NCBI GenBank assembly: GCA_020860715.1
Contig: JAJBTU010000006.1
Coordinates: 1-64,000 of the forward strand
Reading direction: 5' to 3'
Length of the DNA: 64,000 bases
Source of the DNA: Clostridiales bacterium
GTDB lineage: Bacteria; Bacillota; Clostridia; Lachnospirales; Lachnospiraceae
Shown: positions 57,137-64,000 of the stretch, in pieces
Numbering within the stretch: position 1 is the stretch's first letter
Layout of the letters: each line of letters starts with the position of its first letter
Made by a program: the position numbers and the translations under genes
The notes under the pieces: generated by a model
Databases searched by the model: none
What the model was told of the DNA's origin: nothing
Seen by the model: only the letters and a program-made list of their open reading frames with translations

Positions 57137-57164
57137 ATTATAAATCTTTTTAGTATAAAGTCAA
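57137..57164 (-). promoter_or_regulatory. Promoter of the MATE gene
   Basis: On the minus strand TTGACT (57159-57164) and a perfect TATAAT (57137-57142) are 16 nt apart. Confidence 0.75.
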
Positions 57165-57194
57165 GGTTCCTTGAAAGTAGAAAATTTTCAAAAA

Positions 57195-57211
57195 AACAAA
57201 GATTCTTTGTT
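57195..57211 (-). terminator. Terminator of the PHP phosphatase gene
   Basis: A 7-bp AT-rich stem (57205-57211 with 57195-57201), followed on the minus strand by a T-run, 45 nt after the stop codon. A weak hairpin but well placed. Confidence 0.55.
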
Positions 57212-57256
57212 TTATTTTGCCAAAATATTAACAGTTGAATTCCTTCTCACCACATA

Positions 57257-57973
57257 CTACATAAAGCGGTTGATATAGGTCTTATACTCCTCCACAGAGC
57301 GATTCACGACTAACTCCTCCGGAAAATCAAGTTCCGCAAGCAGTTGCCCCGAATAAGTATGATTCCCCACATCCGCCACACAATGCGCATCACTGTCCAG
57401 AATAATGGACGTACCATATTTCTTACAATACTTCAGCATCTCACGGTCATTCTCCCACGCGTTCTCACGGGAACCGTCCGAATCCAGTGAATGGTTGTTC
57501 AGTTCCAGAAGCACATGATGCTCCTTCGCGGCCGCCGCCAGCATATCGTAATCCACCGGATATCTGCCATCATCCGGATGCCCGATAATATTCACAAACG
57601 GATTCTCCATCGCTTTCAGCAGCGCCCGCGTATTCTCGCTGCGGCTTCCCGGCTCAATGCATGGCGTATGCAGGCTTGCCACTGCCACATCCATCCGTTC
57701 CAGCAGCCACTGCTCCATATCTACCCTGCCGTCATAATCCATAATGTTGAGTTCCACGCCAAACATCACCTCAATGTCAAAAAGCCGGCGCGGAAGCACC
57801 TTCAGATTCATAAAATAAAGTTCATGACAGGTGCCCGGCATCTCCTTTGCATGCTCCGTAATGCCAAGCAGCTTCAACCCCTTTCCTGCCGCACCCTGCG
57901 CCATCTCATAAATCGTATTGTAGGCATGACCGCTCGCCAGCGTGTGCGTGTGTGAGTCAAGTAAGTAATTCAT
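57257..57973 (-). CDS. PHP-domain phosphoesterase (YcdX / HisK-like)
   Basis: A 238-aa metal-dependent phosphatase. The PHP motifs are LLDSHTHTLASGHAYNT (motif I), GITEHAKEMPG (motif II), VNIIGHPDDGRYP (motif III) and SIILDSDAHCVADVGN (motif IV). It resembles the YcdX group rather than true histidinol phosphatase, as there is no his operon nearby. The start ATG at 57973 follows AGGAGA. Confidence 0.9.
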   Translation of the reverse strand: MNYLLDSHTHTLASGHAYNTIYEMAQGAAGKGLKLLGITEHAKEMPGTCHELYFMNLKVLPRRLFDIEVMFGVELNIMDYDGRVDMEQWLLERMDVAVASLHTPCIEPGSRSENTRALLKAMENPFVNIIGHPDDGRYPVDYDMLAAAAKEHHVLLELNNHSLDSDGSRENAWENDREMLKYCKKYGTSIILDSDAHCVADVGNHTYSGQLLAELDFPEELVVNRSVEEYKTYINRFM

Positions 57974-58024
57974 GGTGTAGTCTCCTGTAAAAGCCGTCAA
58001 AAGGTTATAATCCTTTTAATCATT

Positions 58025-58216
58025 TTATGCAGCGTAAAGTAAAAGCATTGTCAAATTATCGGCAGCATTCCCCCAGAAAATCTGTTTTATCATGCCAAAG
58101 TAAGCCCAGGCCATTCCTCTGTCTATCAACCATTTTGATATTTCACTCATAGTCTCATTTCCTTCTTTTTCCCGTTTCAGAAAGCGTACCCGTTTTAATA
58201 AAGCACCTTGACTCAT
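58025..58216 (-). other. Short open frame, possible gene fragment
   Basis: A 63-aa frame in the 406-nt gap between the PHP gene and mutM. Its first half (RFLKREKEGNETMSEISKWL) resembles the tail of Rpn/PD-DExK transposase-like proteins, but weakly. No clear ribosome binding site. It is either a fragment or chance. The remainder of the gap (58217-58379) shows nothing further. Confidence 0.25.
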
Positions 58217-58379
58217 GTCATCTGGATCTGCAGTTTTGGTGTACTTTCATTATAGGCAAAGTGCAGCATCTGTGCAAGCAAAAACATCTGTTTCGGATGG
58301 CTATTTGTTTCGATATGCTTCGACACTGAGTAACTGTTCCGTTGCTTTCTACACTACGGAAACACTTCCCGTCCAGTTC

Positions 58380-59204
58380 TCAGGTCTGGCAATTCGGGCA
58401 AAACACACTGCTGCGTCCCCCTGTCACACATCTGCACAGAGATTTACCACACTTCACACACGCTTCTCCTGCCCTGCCATAGACTCTCAGATATGGGGTA
58501 TTTCGATAATCCTTTCCTTTACCAGCGAGGTATTCTTCCGGAGTCATGCTGTTCCTGTCAATAAAATACTCCAGCTGTTTCGGTATCTCACAGGCAAGTT
58601 TCTCCCATTCTTGATTCGTCAAAGTATTCGCCGGTTTTAAAGGGTGTATTCCCGACGCAAATAGGATTTCATCCGAATAAATATTTCCGATTCCGGCAAC
58701 AACCTTTTGTTCCAGCAGACATTCCTTGATCGGCTTTTTCCGCTTTCCAAGATTGTCGATCAGATATTGGCTGTCCAGGTCTCTGTCAAAAGGCTCTTTC
58801 CCCAAATGGCCAATGCCGGTCACTGTATCCGTCTCATCCGCCCTCAGATACCAGAACCTGCCAAATCTTCTGGTATCCACAAAGCGCAACTCCCAGCCGT
58901 TCTCCATCTGCAAAATCACATGCGTGTGCTTTTCCATCACCAAATCCGGCGGGGTAAACAAAAGACAGCCGGTCATTCTCAGATGAAGCGAAACGCGGTC
59001 TCCGCTTTCCAGCCGTATCGTCAAAAATTTCCCTCTTCGATCCACTCCCGCCACGATCTGGTTTTGTAATGCACGGATAAAAGTATCCGCATCCGGATAG
59101 GCCACGACCTCCGGACGATGTACAATAACGCTTCTTACAGAAAGCCCGCGGATCTGGGGCTCGAGAATTCTTCTTACAGTTTCTACTTCCGGCAATTCCG
59201 GCAT
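58380..59204 (-). CDS. mutM: Formamidopyrimidine-DNA glycosylase (MutM/Fpg)
   Basis: Base-excision repair enzyme for 8-oxoguanine and ring-opened purines. It is 274 aa. The start MPELPEVETVRRIL supplies the catalytic Pro2 and Glu3; VDRRGKFLTIRL holds the Lys of the active site; the H2TH region is KKPIKECLLEQKVVAGIGNIYSDEI; the zinc finger is CVKCGKSLCRC with later CPNC. The ATG at 59204 is preceded by AAGGAG; a start at 59222 would add residues before the essential Pro2. Confidence 0.97.
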   Translation of the reverse strand: MPELPEVETVRRILEPQIRGLSVRSVIVHRPEVVAYPDADTFIRALQNQIVAGVDRRGKFLTIRLESGDRVSLHLRMTGCLLFTPPDLVMEKHTHVILQMENGWELRFVDTRRFGRFWYLRADETDTVTGIGHLGKEPFDRDLDSQYLIDNLGKRKKPIKECLLEQKVVAGIGNIYSDEILFASGIHPLKPANTLTNQEWEKLACEIPKQLEYFIDRNSMTPEEYLAGKGKDYRNTPYLRVYGRAGEACVKCGKSLCRCVTGGRSSVFCPNCQT

Positions 59205-59224
59205 CTGGGGTTCTCCTTCCAAAA

Positions 59225-59788
59225 TTATTTTGATATCTGTTTTTCGTATAGTTCCAGTCCCAATACATATATGCTGCTCTCATCCATAGTCGTGATAATC
59301 TGACAATACTTTATTCTTTCCAGATCTTCCTTATCCATGGAAATCATGACCGTTTCTTTTCTGCCTTTTCTTTCACCGAAACGATTTACCAAACTCTGGC
59401 GTTCTTCTTTCTCGGTATCATTCAGAGCTTTCCATGCCAAAAAAATCACTTCTTTTGCAATATCGGTCTCGCCACACATTTTCTCGCAAAATCTCTTCTT
59501 TTTTATCTCATTTTCTGTTAGAAAAACCGCCTCCGGAATCATTCCTGATTCACGGATTCTTGAACGTTCTCTATCTAATTCTTCTCTCTTTTTTCTATAT
59601 TCCTCTGCGTTATGTCTCATCATATCGCTTTTACGCTTTTCTTCTGCCTTACGTTTTTCAGCTTTACGCATTTCTTCCGCTTTACGCTTTTCCTTCAGCC
59701 TTTTCTCTTTTCTGTAAAAATGCCATAAGATTATGAGGCCAATAAGTGTGACTAAAACACTGGGCTGTGTAGTTTCGTAAATCATCAC
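59225..59788 (-). CDS. Membrane-anchored coiled-coil protein of unknown function
   Basis: A 187-aa protein with one membrane segment at about 8-24 and a long Lys/Glu/Arg coiled coil (26-80, with repeated KRKAEE units). A compact C-terminal domain (90-187) follows, with no motif I know. AGGAGG lies 7 nt before the ATG. It is 20 nt before the MutM start region and just downstream of hsdR, in the same direction. Function unknown. Confidence 0.65.
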   Translation of the reverse strand: MMIYETTQPSVLVTLIGLIILWHFYRKEKRLKEKRKAEEMRKAEKRKAEEKRKSDMMRHNAEEYRKKREELDRERSRIRESGMIPEAVFLTENEIKKKRFCEKMCGETDIAKEVIFLAWKALNDTEKEERQSLVNRFGERKGRKETVMISMDKEDLERIKYCQIITTMDESSIYVLGLELYEKQISK

Positions 59789-59850
59789 ACATCCTCCTGT
59801 CTTCCTGAGAATCAGTTCTTCCCATCCCCTATAAGAACTTCTGTTAATAA

Positions 59851-62800
59851 TCAGGCAACAACAGCAACCGCATTCTCTTTTATCTGATTGATTGTCGCCA
59901 CCAACGCTGTTCGAGTCTTGGCATCAAACAGTTTTGTAAAACTCAACGGCTTGTCGAAAGGCGGCTTCGTCAGCTCTGCAATGTTATCCATATATCCGTT
60001 TTGTTCAATATGGTTGATAATCTTATTGACAAAAGCAATCTGCCTTTGGTTCAATGACTCATCGTTTATAAAAGCAGAAAATGCCTTCATGGCTGCATCA
60101 TGATCCATTTTCGCAATTTTGCGGATCAACAGTCCAAAAGGCGTGTCGCCATATTCCCGCTGGTAATCCTCCCTGCTCCCAAGCTCACTTGTCAGAACAC
60201 GCTCTAATTCCTGATAATCGCCATCAGAAAGGCGGATATTATGAGTCAGCTTATAAATAGCCATCGTATTGCCATGTTCCATGACATAACGGTTGACCTT
60301 TTTTCTGTAATCCTCAAAATCATATGCTGCATCGAGTAGATTTCCTTCCTGGTAATCAATCACCGGATCGGTAAGCCTTGTTATAATCGACTTATGCGTA
60401 TCGTTATTATCCAGAAATTTGATCAGTTCACGCAGTTCTTTCCGAACTTTCTCAAATTGCAGCAGATCATTTGCATCCCAAAAAGCGTCTGTCTGCACTT
60501 CTTTCAGAACTGACAGCTTTGCTTTCACCTGCGGAATCGTGGATTTGTGTTCCAGCAAAACAGCAATATCACAGAGTTGTTTTCTCGCATGTTTCAGAGA
60601 CGGCATCTGCTCAACAGAAGCAAGCATCAGACCATACATAAAATTATCAAACCGCAAAGCCAGTTCATCATCATCATTAAGATGAATCAGCGGCGCAATA
60701 TTCTGCAGCAATTCGCCCTTATCATTTTCGCTGATGGAATCGAGCGCACCCATTTTTTTATATTTTTCAACGTACTTCCGGTGCAGGCGCACCTCTATCA
60801 GATCTTCCGATAGCTGCTGTACCAGGCCCTGACATTCCAATACGATTTCCCCTCTCCAGAATTGAAACTCTGTATCGGAAAAAGCAGGATCCTGCAAAGC
60901 GGTCGCCAACCTGACCTGTTTCCCGAAAATTGCTTCAGACAGAGATTTTGTTTCTCTTGTTTCATACCCCTCCTTATGTTCCCTGAAATACTCAAAGTTT
61001 CCGCAGTAATCAAAAATTAGGAAACGTCGTTTGTCTGTGTACTCTCCATCAATCTGGTCAAGGCACGTAAGCCCTTTGCACAGGCGGGTACCACGGCCAA
61101 TCATCTGCCAGAACTTTGCTTTCGAACGGACCTTTTTAAAGAATACAAGATTTACACATTCCGGTACATCAATACCGGTATCCATCATATCAACCGAAAC
61201 CACAATATGCGGTTCTTTATCGGCCACCTTAAAATCATCAATAATCGTCTGCGCATAAGAATCATCACAAATTACCCTCTGCGCAAATTTACCCTTATAC
61301 CTGGGGTAAATCTTATTGAAGCGCTCCAGAATAAACTCCGTATGGCGCTTGTTCTGGGCAAATATGATAGTCTTACCAATCCGTTCTCCGCCGGCAACTT
61401 TTATCCCACGTTCCATCAGATCCTGCAGGACAAGATCAACCGTCGTTTCGTTGAAAACAAATTTATTCAGCTGCGCTGACGGAATAAACTCCGGCATCAT
61501 GCCTTCTTCAATAAAATCATCCTCATAGCGCTCCTTATCTTCTTCTGACAGGTCGTCATAATTGATGCCTTCATCAAGAAATTTAGTTTTGACCTCATAA
61601 TTATAATACGGCACCAGCACATGATCCTTTTCCACTGCTGTTTCGTAGTCATATGCGTAAGTAGGTACACCGTGTTCCATCTCGAAAAAATCGTAAGTGT
61701 TGCGGTCGACATCCGTTTTCGGTGTCGCCGTCAGCCCTACCATAATCGCGTCAAAGTATTCAAAAATTGCGCGGTACTTTTTGAAAATACTCCTGTGGCT
61801 TTCATCAATGATGATCAGATCAAAATGATCCGGCGTAAACAGCGGGATACCGTCCGCTGTTTTTGTCTGGTCAATCGCGTTCAGAATAGTCGGATACGTA
61901 GAAAACACAATGCGGGCACTGCTGTCATCTTTGTTGGAACACAGATTGCACAGAGACATCTCCGGCAAATAATTTTTAAAATCATCCTTCGCCTGCTTCA
62001 CCAAAGCAGTACGATCCGCAAGGAACAGAATATTCGTAACATAACCGGCACGGCTTAGGACATCCGTCAGGCTTGCCGCCGTCCTGGTCTTGCCTGTACC
62101 TGTACTCATTACAAGCAGATGTTTCCGGAAGCCGAGTACAATCTGTTCACAGACCGCGCGTATCGCTTCCTTCTGATAATAACGATCCGTAATCCGATCA
62201 TCGATCGGAATCGACATCAGATCTCCATGTTCCATCCGCCGATTGATTAGCTTCTGCAAACCATCCCTGCTGAAAATGCCGCTCACCTTTCGCTGCGGGC
62301 TGGTCTTGTCATCCCAATAGAATGTATCAAAGCCATTGGTCGTAAACATGACCGGACGTCTGCCAAATTTCTTTTCCAGACAGTCCGCATACAGGACAGC
62401 CTGTTTCCGCCCGCTGTTCGGGTCCTTACTGGTCCGTTTCGCCTCTACTACAGCCAAAGGCAAACCATCCTTTCCAAACAACACATAATCCGCATACCCC
62501 TTCTGCCCGATCACACCAGCCATATCATCTACCGGATATTCCTCCTGAACATCCGCATCCGTACCGGAGAGCTTCCATCCCATTTGCTTCATATCCACAT
62601 CAATGTAGATTTTTCTGGTCTGAAACTCCGACAAATCCTCCGCAGTAAAGGAGCGGTCCTGTTTATGCTGGTCTTTGGCACTCGTATACTGCTCCGACAG
62701 TTCTTCAATCTGCTTGCGCAGTTTCTCAATCTCCGCATCTTTTTCACCGAGCAGACTCTCCTGTTCCCTGATTTTTTTCGTATCAACGATCACTTTTTCT

Positions 62801-63222
62801 TTCGGAACCAAAGATTCATCAAATTTTCGTTCTATGTAATCGCTGCCATAACAGTAGTCCACCCACTGGATAAATTCAAACAACGCACGTAAAGAAGCCA
62901 ACGCATCAGCCGTCTGCACACTCCGCTCAGTATGCACTGCCAGATTCCCCAGTTTGATAATATAGGGCAGCTTTCCCCATGTGTTATAGTCGACCGCAAA
63001 GCGAAAGGTATGCTCATGGATCAACGACTGGAGATTATCTTTATAGGGCATCTGCATCGTAGTATCCGCAGAATATACCCACTTCACAGCCAACTCCAAC
63101 GCTTTTCTGCAGCCAACTGCGCACATGGCAGGAGAGGTAACGTAAACCTTTTCCGCTTCCATCGCGGCTGATGAAAAGAGCGCGTATTCTTTTTTCTCCT
63201 TTAAGAATCCAAAGTTTGACAT
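59851..63222 (-). CDS. hsdR: Type I restriction endonuclease subunit R
   Basis: A 1123-aa ATP-dependent translocase and nuclease. The parts are a DUF4145-like N-terminal domain (about 5-130); a coiled coil (150-190); the PD-DExK nuclease with Asp near 248 and Glu-x-Lys near 263-265 (GYADYVLF, AVVEAKR); the SF2 helicase with Walker A MSTGTGKT near 375 and DESH near 476; helicase C with GRGTRLC; and a C-terminal assembly domain. The ATG at 63222 has AGGAG 8 nt upstream. The residue numbers given count from a GTG three codons earlier. hsdS lies just upstream, and hsdM is presumably beyond the right edge. Confidence 0.95.
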   Translation of the reverse strand: MSNFGFLKEKKEYALFSSAAMEAEKVYVTSPAMCAVGCRKALELAVKWVYSADTTMQMPYKDNLQSLIHEHTFRFAVDYNTWGKLPYIIKLGNLAVHTERSVQTADALASLRALFEFIQWVDYCYGSDYIERKFDESLVPKEKVIVDTKKIREQESLLGEKDAEIEKLRKQIEELSEQYTSAKDQHKQDRSFTAEDLSEFQTRKIYIDVDMKQMGWKLSGTDADVQEEYPVDDMAGVIGQKGYADYVLFGKDGLPLAVVEAKRTSKDPNSGRKQAVLYADCLEKKFGRRPVMFTTNGFDTFYWDDKTSPQRKVSGIFSRDGLQKLINRRMEHGDLMSIPIDDRITDRYYQKEAIRAVCEQIVLGFRKHLLVMSTGTGKTRTAASLTDVLSRAGYVTNILFLADRTALVKQAKDDFKNYLPEMSLCNLCSNKDDSSARIVFSTYPTILNAIDQTKTADGIPLFTPDHFDLIIIDESHRSIFKKYRAIFEYFDAIMVGLTATPKTDVDRNTYDFFEMEHGVPTYAYDYETAVEKDHVLVPYYNYEVKTKFLDEGINYDDLSEEDKERYEDDFIEEGMMPEFIPSAQLNKFVFNETTVDLVLQDLMERGIKVAGGERIGKTIIFAQNKRHTEFILERFNKIYPRYKGKFAQRVICDDSYAQTIIDDFKVADKEPHIVVSVDMMDTGIDVPECVNLVFFKKVRSKAKFWQMIGRGTRLCKGLTCLDQIDGEYTDKRRFLIFDYCGNFEYFREHKEGYETRETKSLSEAIFGKQVRLATALQDPAFSDTEFQFWRGEIVLECQGLVQQLSEDLIEVRLHRKYVEKYKKMGALDSISENDKGELLQNIAPLIHLNDDDELALRFDNFMYGLMLASVEQMPSLKHARKQLCDIAVLLEHKSTIPQVKAKLSVLKEVQTDAFWDANDLLQFEKVRKELRELIKFLDNNDTHKSIITRLTDPVIDYQEGNLLDAAYDFEDYRKKVNRYVMEHGNTMAIYKLTHNIRLSDGDYQELERVLTSELGSREDYQREYGDTPFGLLIRKIAKMDHDAAMKAFSAFINDESLNQRQIAFVNKIINHIEQNGYMDNIAELTKPPFDKPLSFTKLFDAKTRTALVATINQIKENAVAVVA

Positions 63223-63244
63223 TTCATACACTCCTGTCTGAATT

Positions 63245-63337
63245 TTATCTTTTGTAGGTGATTTTTCTGATCAGTTTCTGTTGTTCGTAATGCATCTGTT
63301 TAAAATCGTACTGTGTGATTATCGAAATACCGTTCAT
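63245..63337 (-). CDS. 30-aa open frame coupled to the hsdS stop
   Basis: A small basic frame (MNGISIITQYDFKQMHYEQQ plus ten more residues). Its ATG overlaps the hsdS stop codon as ATGA, the usual sign of translational coupling. It fills the gap between hsdS and hsdR. No family is recognised. It could be a real leader-type peptide or the leftover of a longer hsdS. Confidence 0.3.
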   Translation of the reverse strand: MNGISIITQYDFKQMHYEQQKLIRKITYKR

Positions 63338-64000
63338 CCGTCCCTGCATTCCGAAGTTTGGTGAGGTTTTGGGGCGTTTGGGAGGAATCCGTAATTATCA
63401 GCTATCGCCCGGCAGTTTTCAATAGCTAAGTAATTATAGTATTTCGATTTGTCGGTTGCCTGCACAAAGGTGGCAAACTGCTCCTGCAGTTCTTTTGGTG
63501 GCATGATTATTGGAAAATCTTCAACCTGATCAAGATTAATCTGACGTTTGTCAATGCCTCCTACGCACACTTTTCTAATATACCGACGGTAAGGTTCACC
63601 TGTTAAAATTGCTACCACATACTCTGGTATCATCGTACCATCGAGGCGAACGAGATATACATGACCATTTATATTGGCACTATCATTCGCACCACGAAAT
63701 AATGCAGCACGCCCTAAACTGCTGTTCTCTGTGTTAATCCTTCCAGTTTTAGTTATCAAAATATCCTTATCATGAAGACTGCTTTTTTTCATTGATTCGT
63801 GCGTAGCCATATCAATGTATGCCACATCGTCAAGTTCAATTCTATTTCGCCAGACATTTTGACTGCGAAGAAACATAATACCTTCGCTGACATAATTATC
63901 GCTTCCGCCTTTTGGTGTATTGCCATTCGTTATAAGTACGGAAATCTCCGCCAGTCTTTTTATTGGCCAACTTAGCGGATTGAAAACCGGATCCCCAAAC
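63334..64000 (-). CDS. hsdS: Type I restriction specificity subunit S, partial
   Basis: The frame is open to the window edge; 222 codons are seen. FGDPVFNPLSWPIKRLAEIS marks the start of the second half of a typical HsdS, then the second target-recognition domain with LITNGNTPKGGSDNYVSEGI and SGN-like segments. The domain-end motif is IIMPPKELQEQFATFVQATDKSK. After it the usual long helix is missing: the protein ends with about 35 residues of different character (YYNYLAIENCRAIADNYGFL). This may be a truncation from recombination of the target domains. Confidence 0.85.
   Translation of the reverse strand, partial: FGDPVFNPLSWPIKRLAEISVLITNGNTPKGGSDNYVSEGIMFLRSQNVWRNRIELDDVAYIDMATHESMKKSSLHDKDILITKTGRINTENSSLGRAALFRGANDSANINGHVYLVRLDGTMIPEYVVAILTGEPYRRYIRKVCVGGIDKRQINLDQVEDFPIIMPPKELQEQFATFVQATDKSKYYNYLAIENCRAIADNYGFLPNAPKPHQTSECRDG

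Noticed and set aside
57180-57194. A second CodY box near the MATE promoter
   Set aside because: AATTTTCAAAAAAAC matches the consensus at only 12 of 15 positions in an AT-rich stretch, which can arise by chance.

Overview
The window looks like the chromosome of a spore-forming, anaerobic Clostridia, most likely a Lachnospiraceae-type gut bacterium. The support is a complete spoIIIA operon, an alpha/beta small acid-soluble spore protein (SASP), CodY, a CIRCE-controlled groES-groEL pair, a T-box in front of the tryptophan operon, TTGACA-17-TATAAT promoters, strong AGGAGG ribosome binding sites and a surface glycan-uptake locus. Most genes lie on the minus strand. The genus is an inference.

Region 1 (1-14.9 kb) is one long minus-strand glycan locus. 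In transcription order it has a secreted GH26 beta-mannanase with a CBM35-like module, a YesL-like membrane protein, a very large membrane-anchored solute-binding protein, a permease pair, a membrane-anchored NHL-repeat protein, a Yip1-like membrane protein, a DUF5696-type protein and a second permease pair. There is no ATPase, so a shared MsmK-type ATPase elsewhere is presumed. The upstream region has a promoter and two copies of an 11-bp palindromic site.

Region 2 (15-33 kb) is housekeeping: tRNA-Gly(GCC) and tRNA-Trp(CCA), a HEAT-repeat methyltransferase, an amidase, guaB with an unusual two-hairpin leader, two small membrane proteins, groEL-groES with CIRCE, the cluster yifB/comM-dprA-topA-codY, an SGNH hydrolase with cell-wall repeats, and a CmpB-type membrane protein. 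The codY promoter carries a near-perfect CodY box.

Region 3 (32.8-43.8 kb) holds NAD-malic enzyme, spoIIIAA-AH behind a textbook sigma-E promoter, carbamate kinase, a dUTPase-like protein, a GlgX-type debranching enzyme and a SASP gene. The SASP ribosome binding site sits in a hairpin that overlaps a probable sigma-G promoter.

Region 4 (43.8-51.4 kb) is the complete operon trpEGDCFBA, controlled by a T-box riboswitch that presumably senses uncharged tRNA-Trp. A structured 160-bp foldback element lies between trpG and trpD.

Region 5 (51.4-64 kb) has an HdeD-like protein, an aldolase/PfkB-kinase pair beside a probable AraC remnant, a CarD-family regulator, a MATE transporter with a leader terminator, a PHP phosphatase, mutM, a coiled-coil membrane protein, and a type I restriction system: hsdR and part of hsdS, which runs off the right edge.
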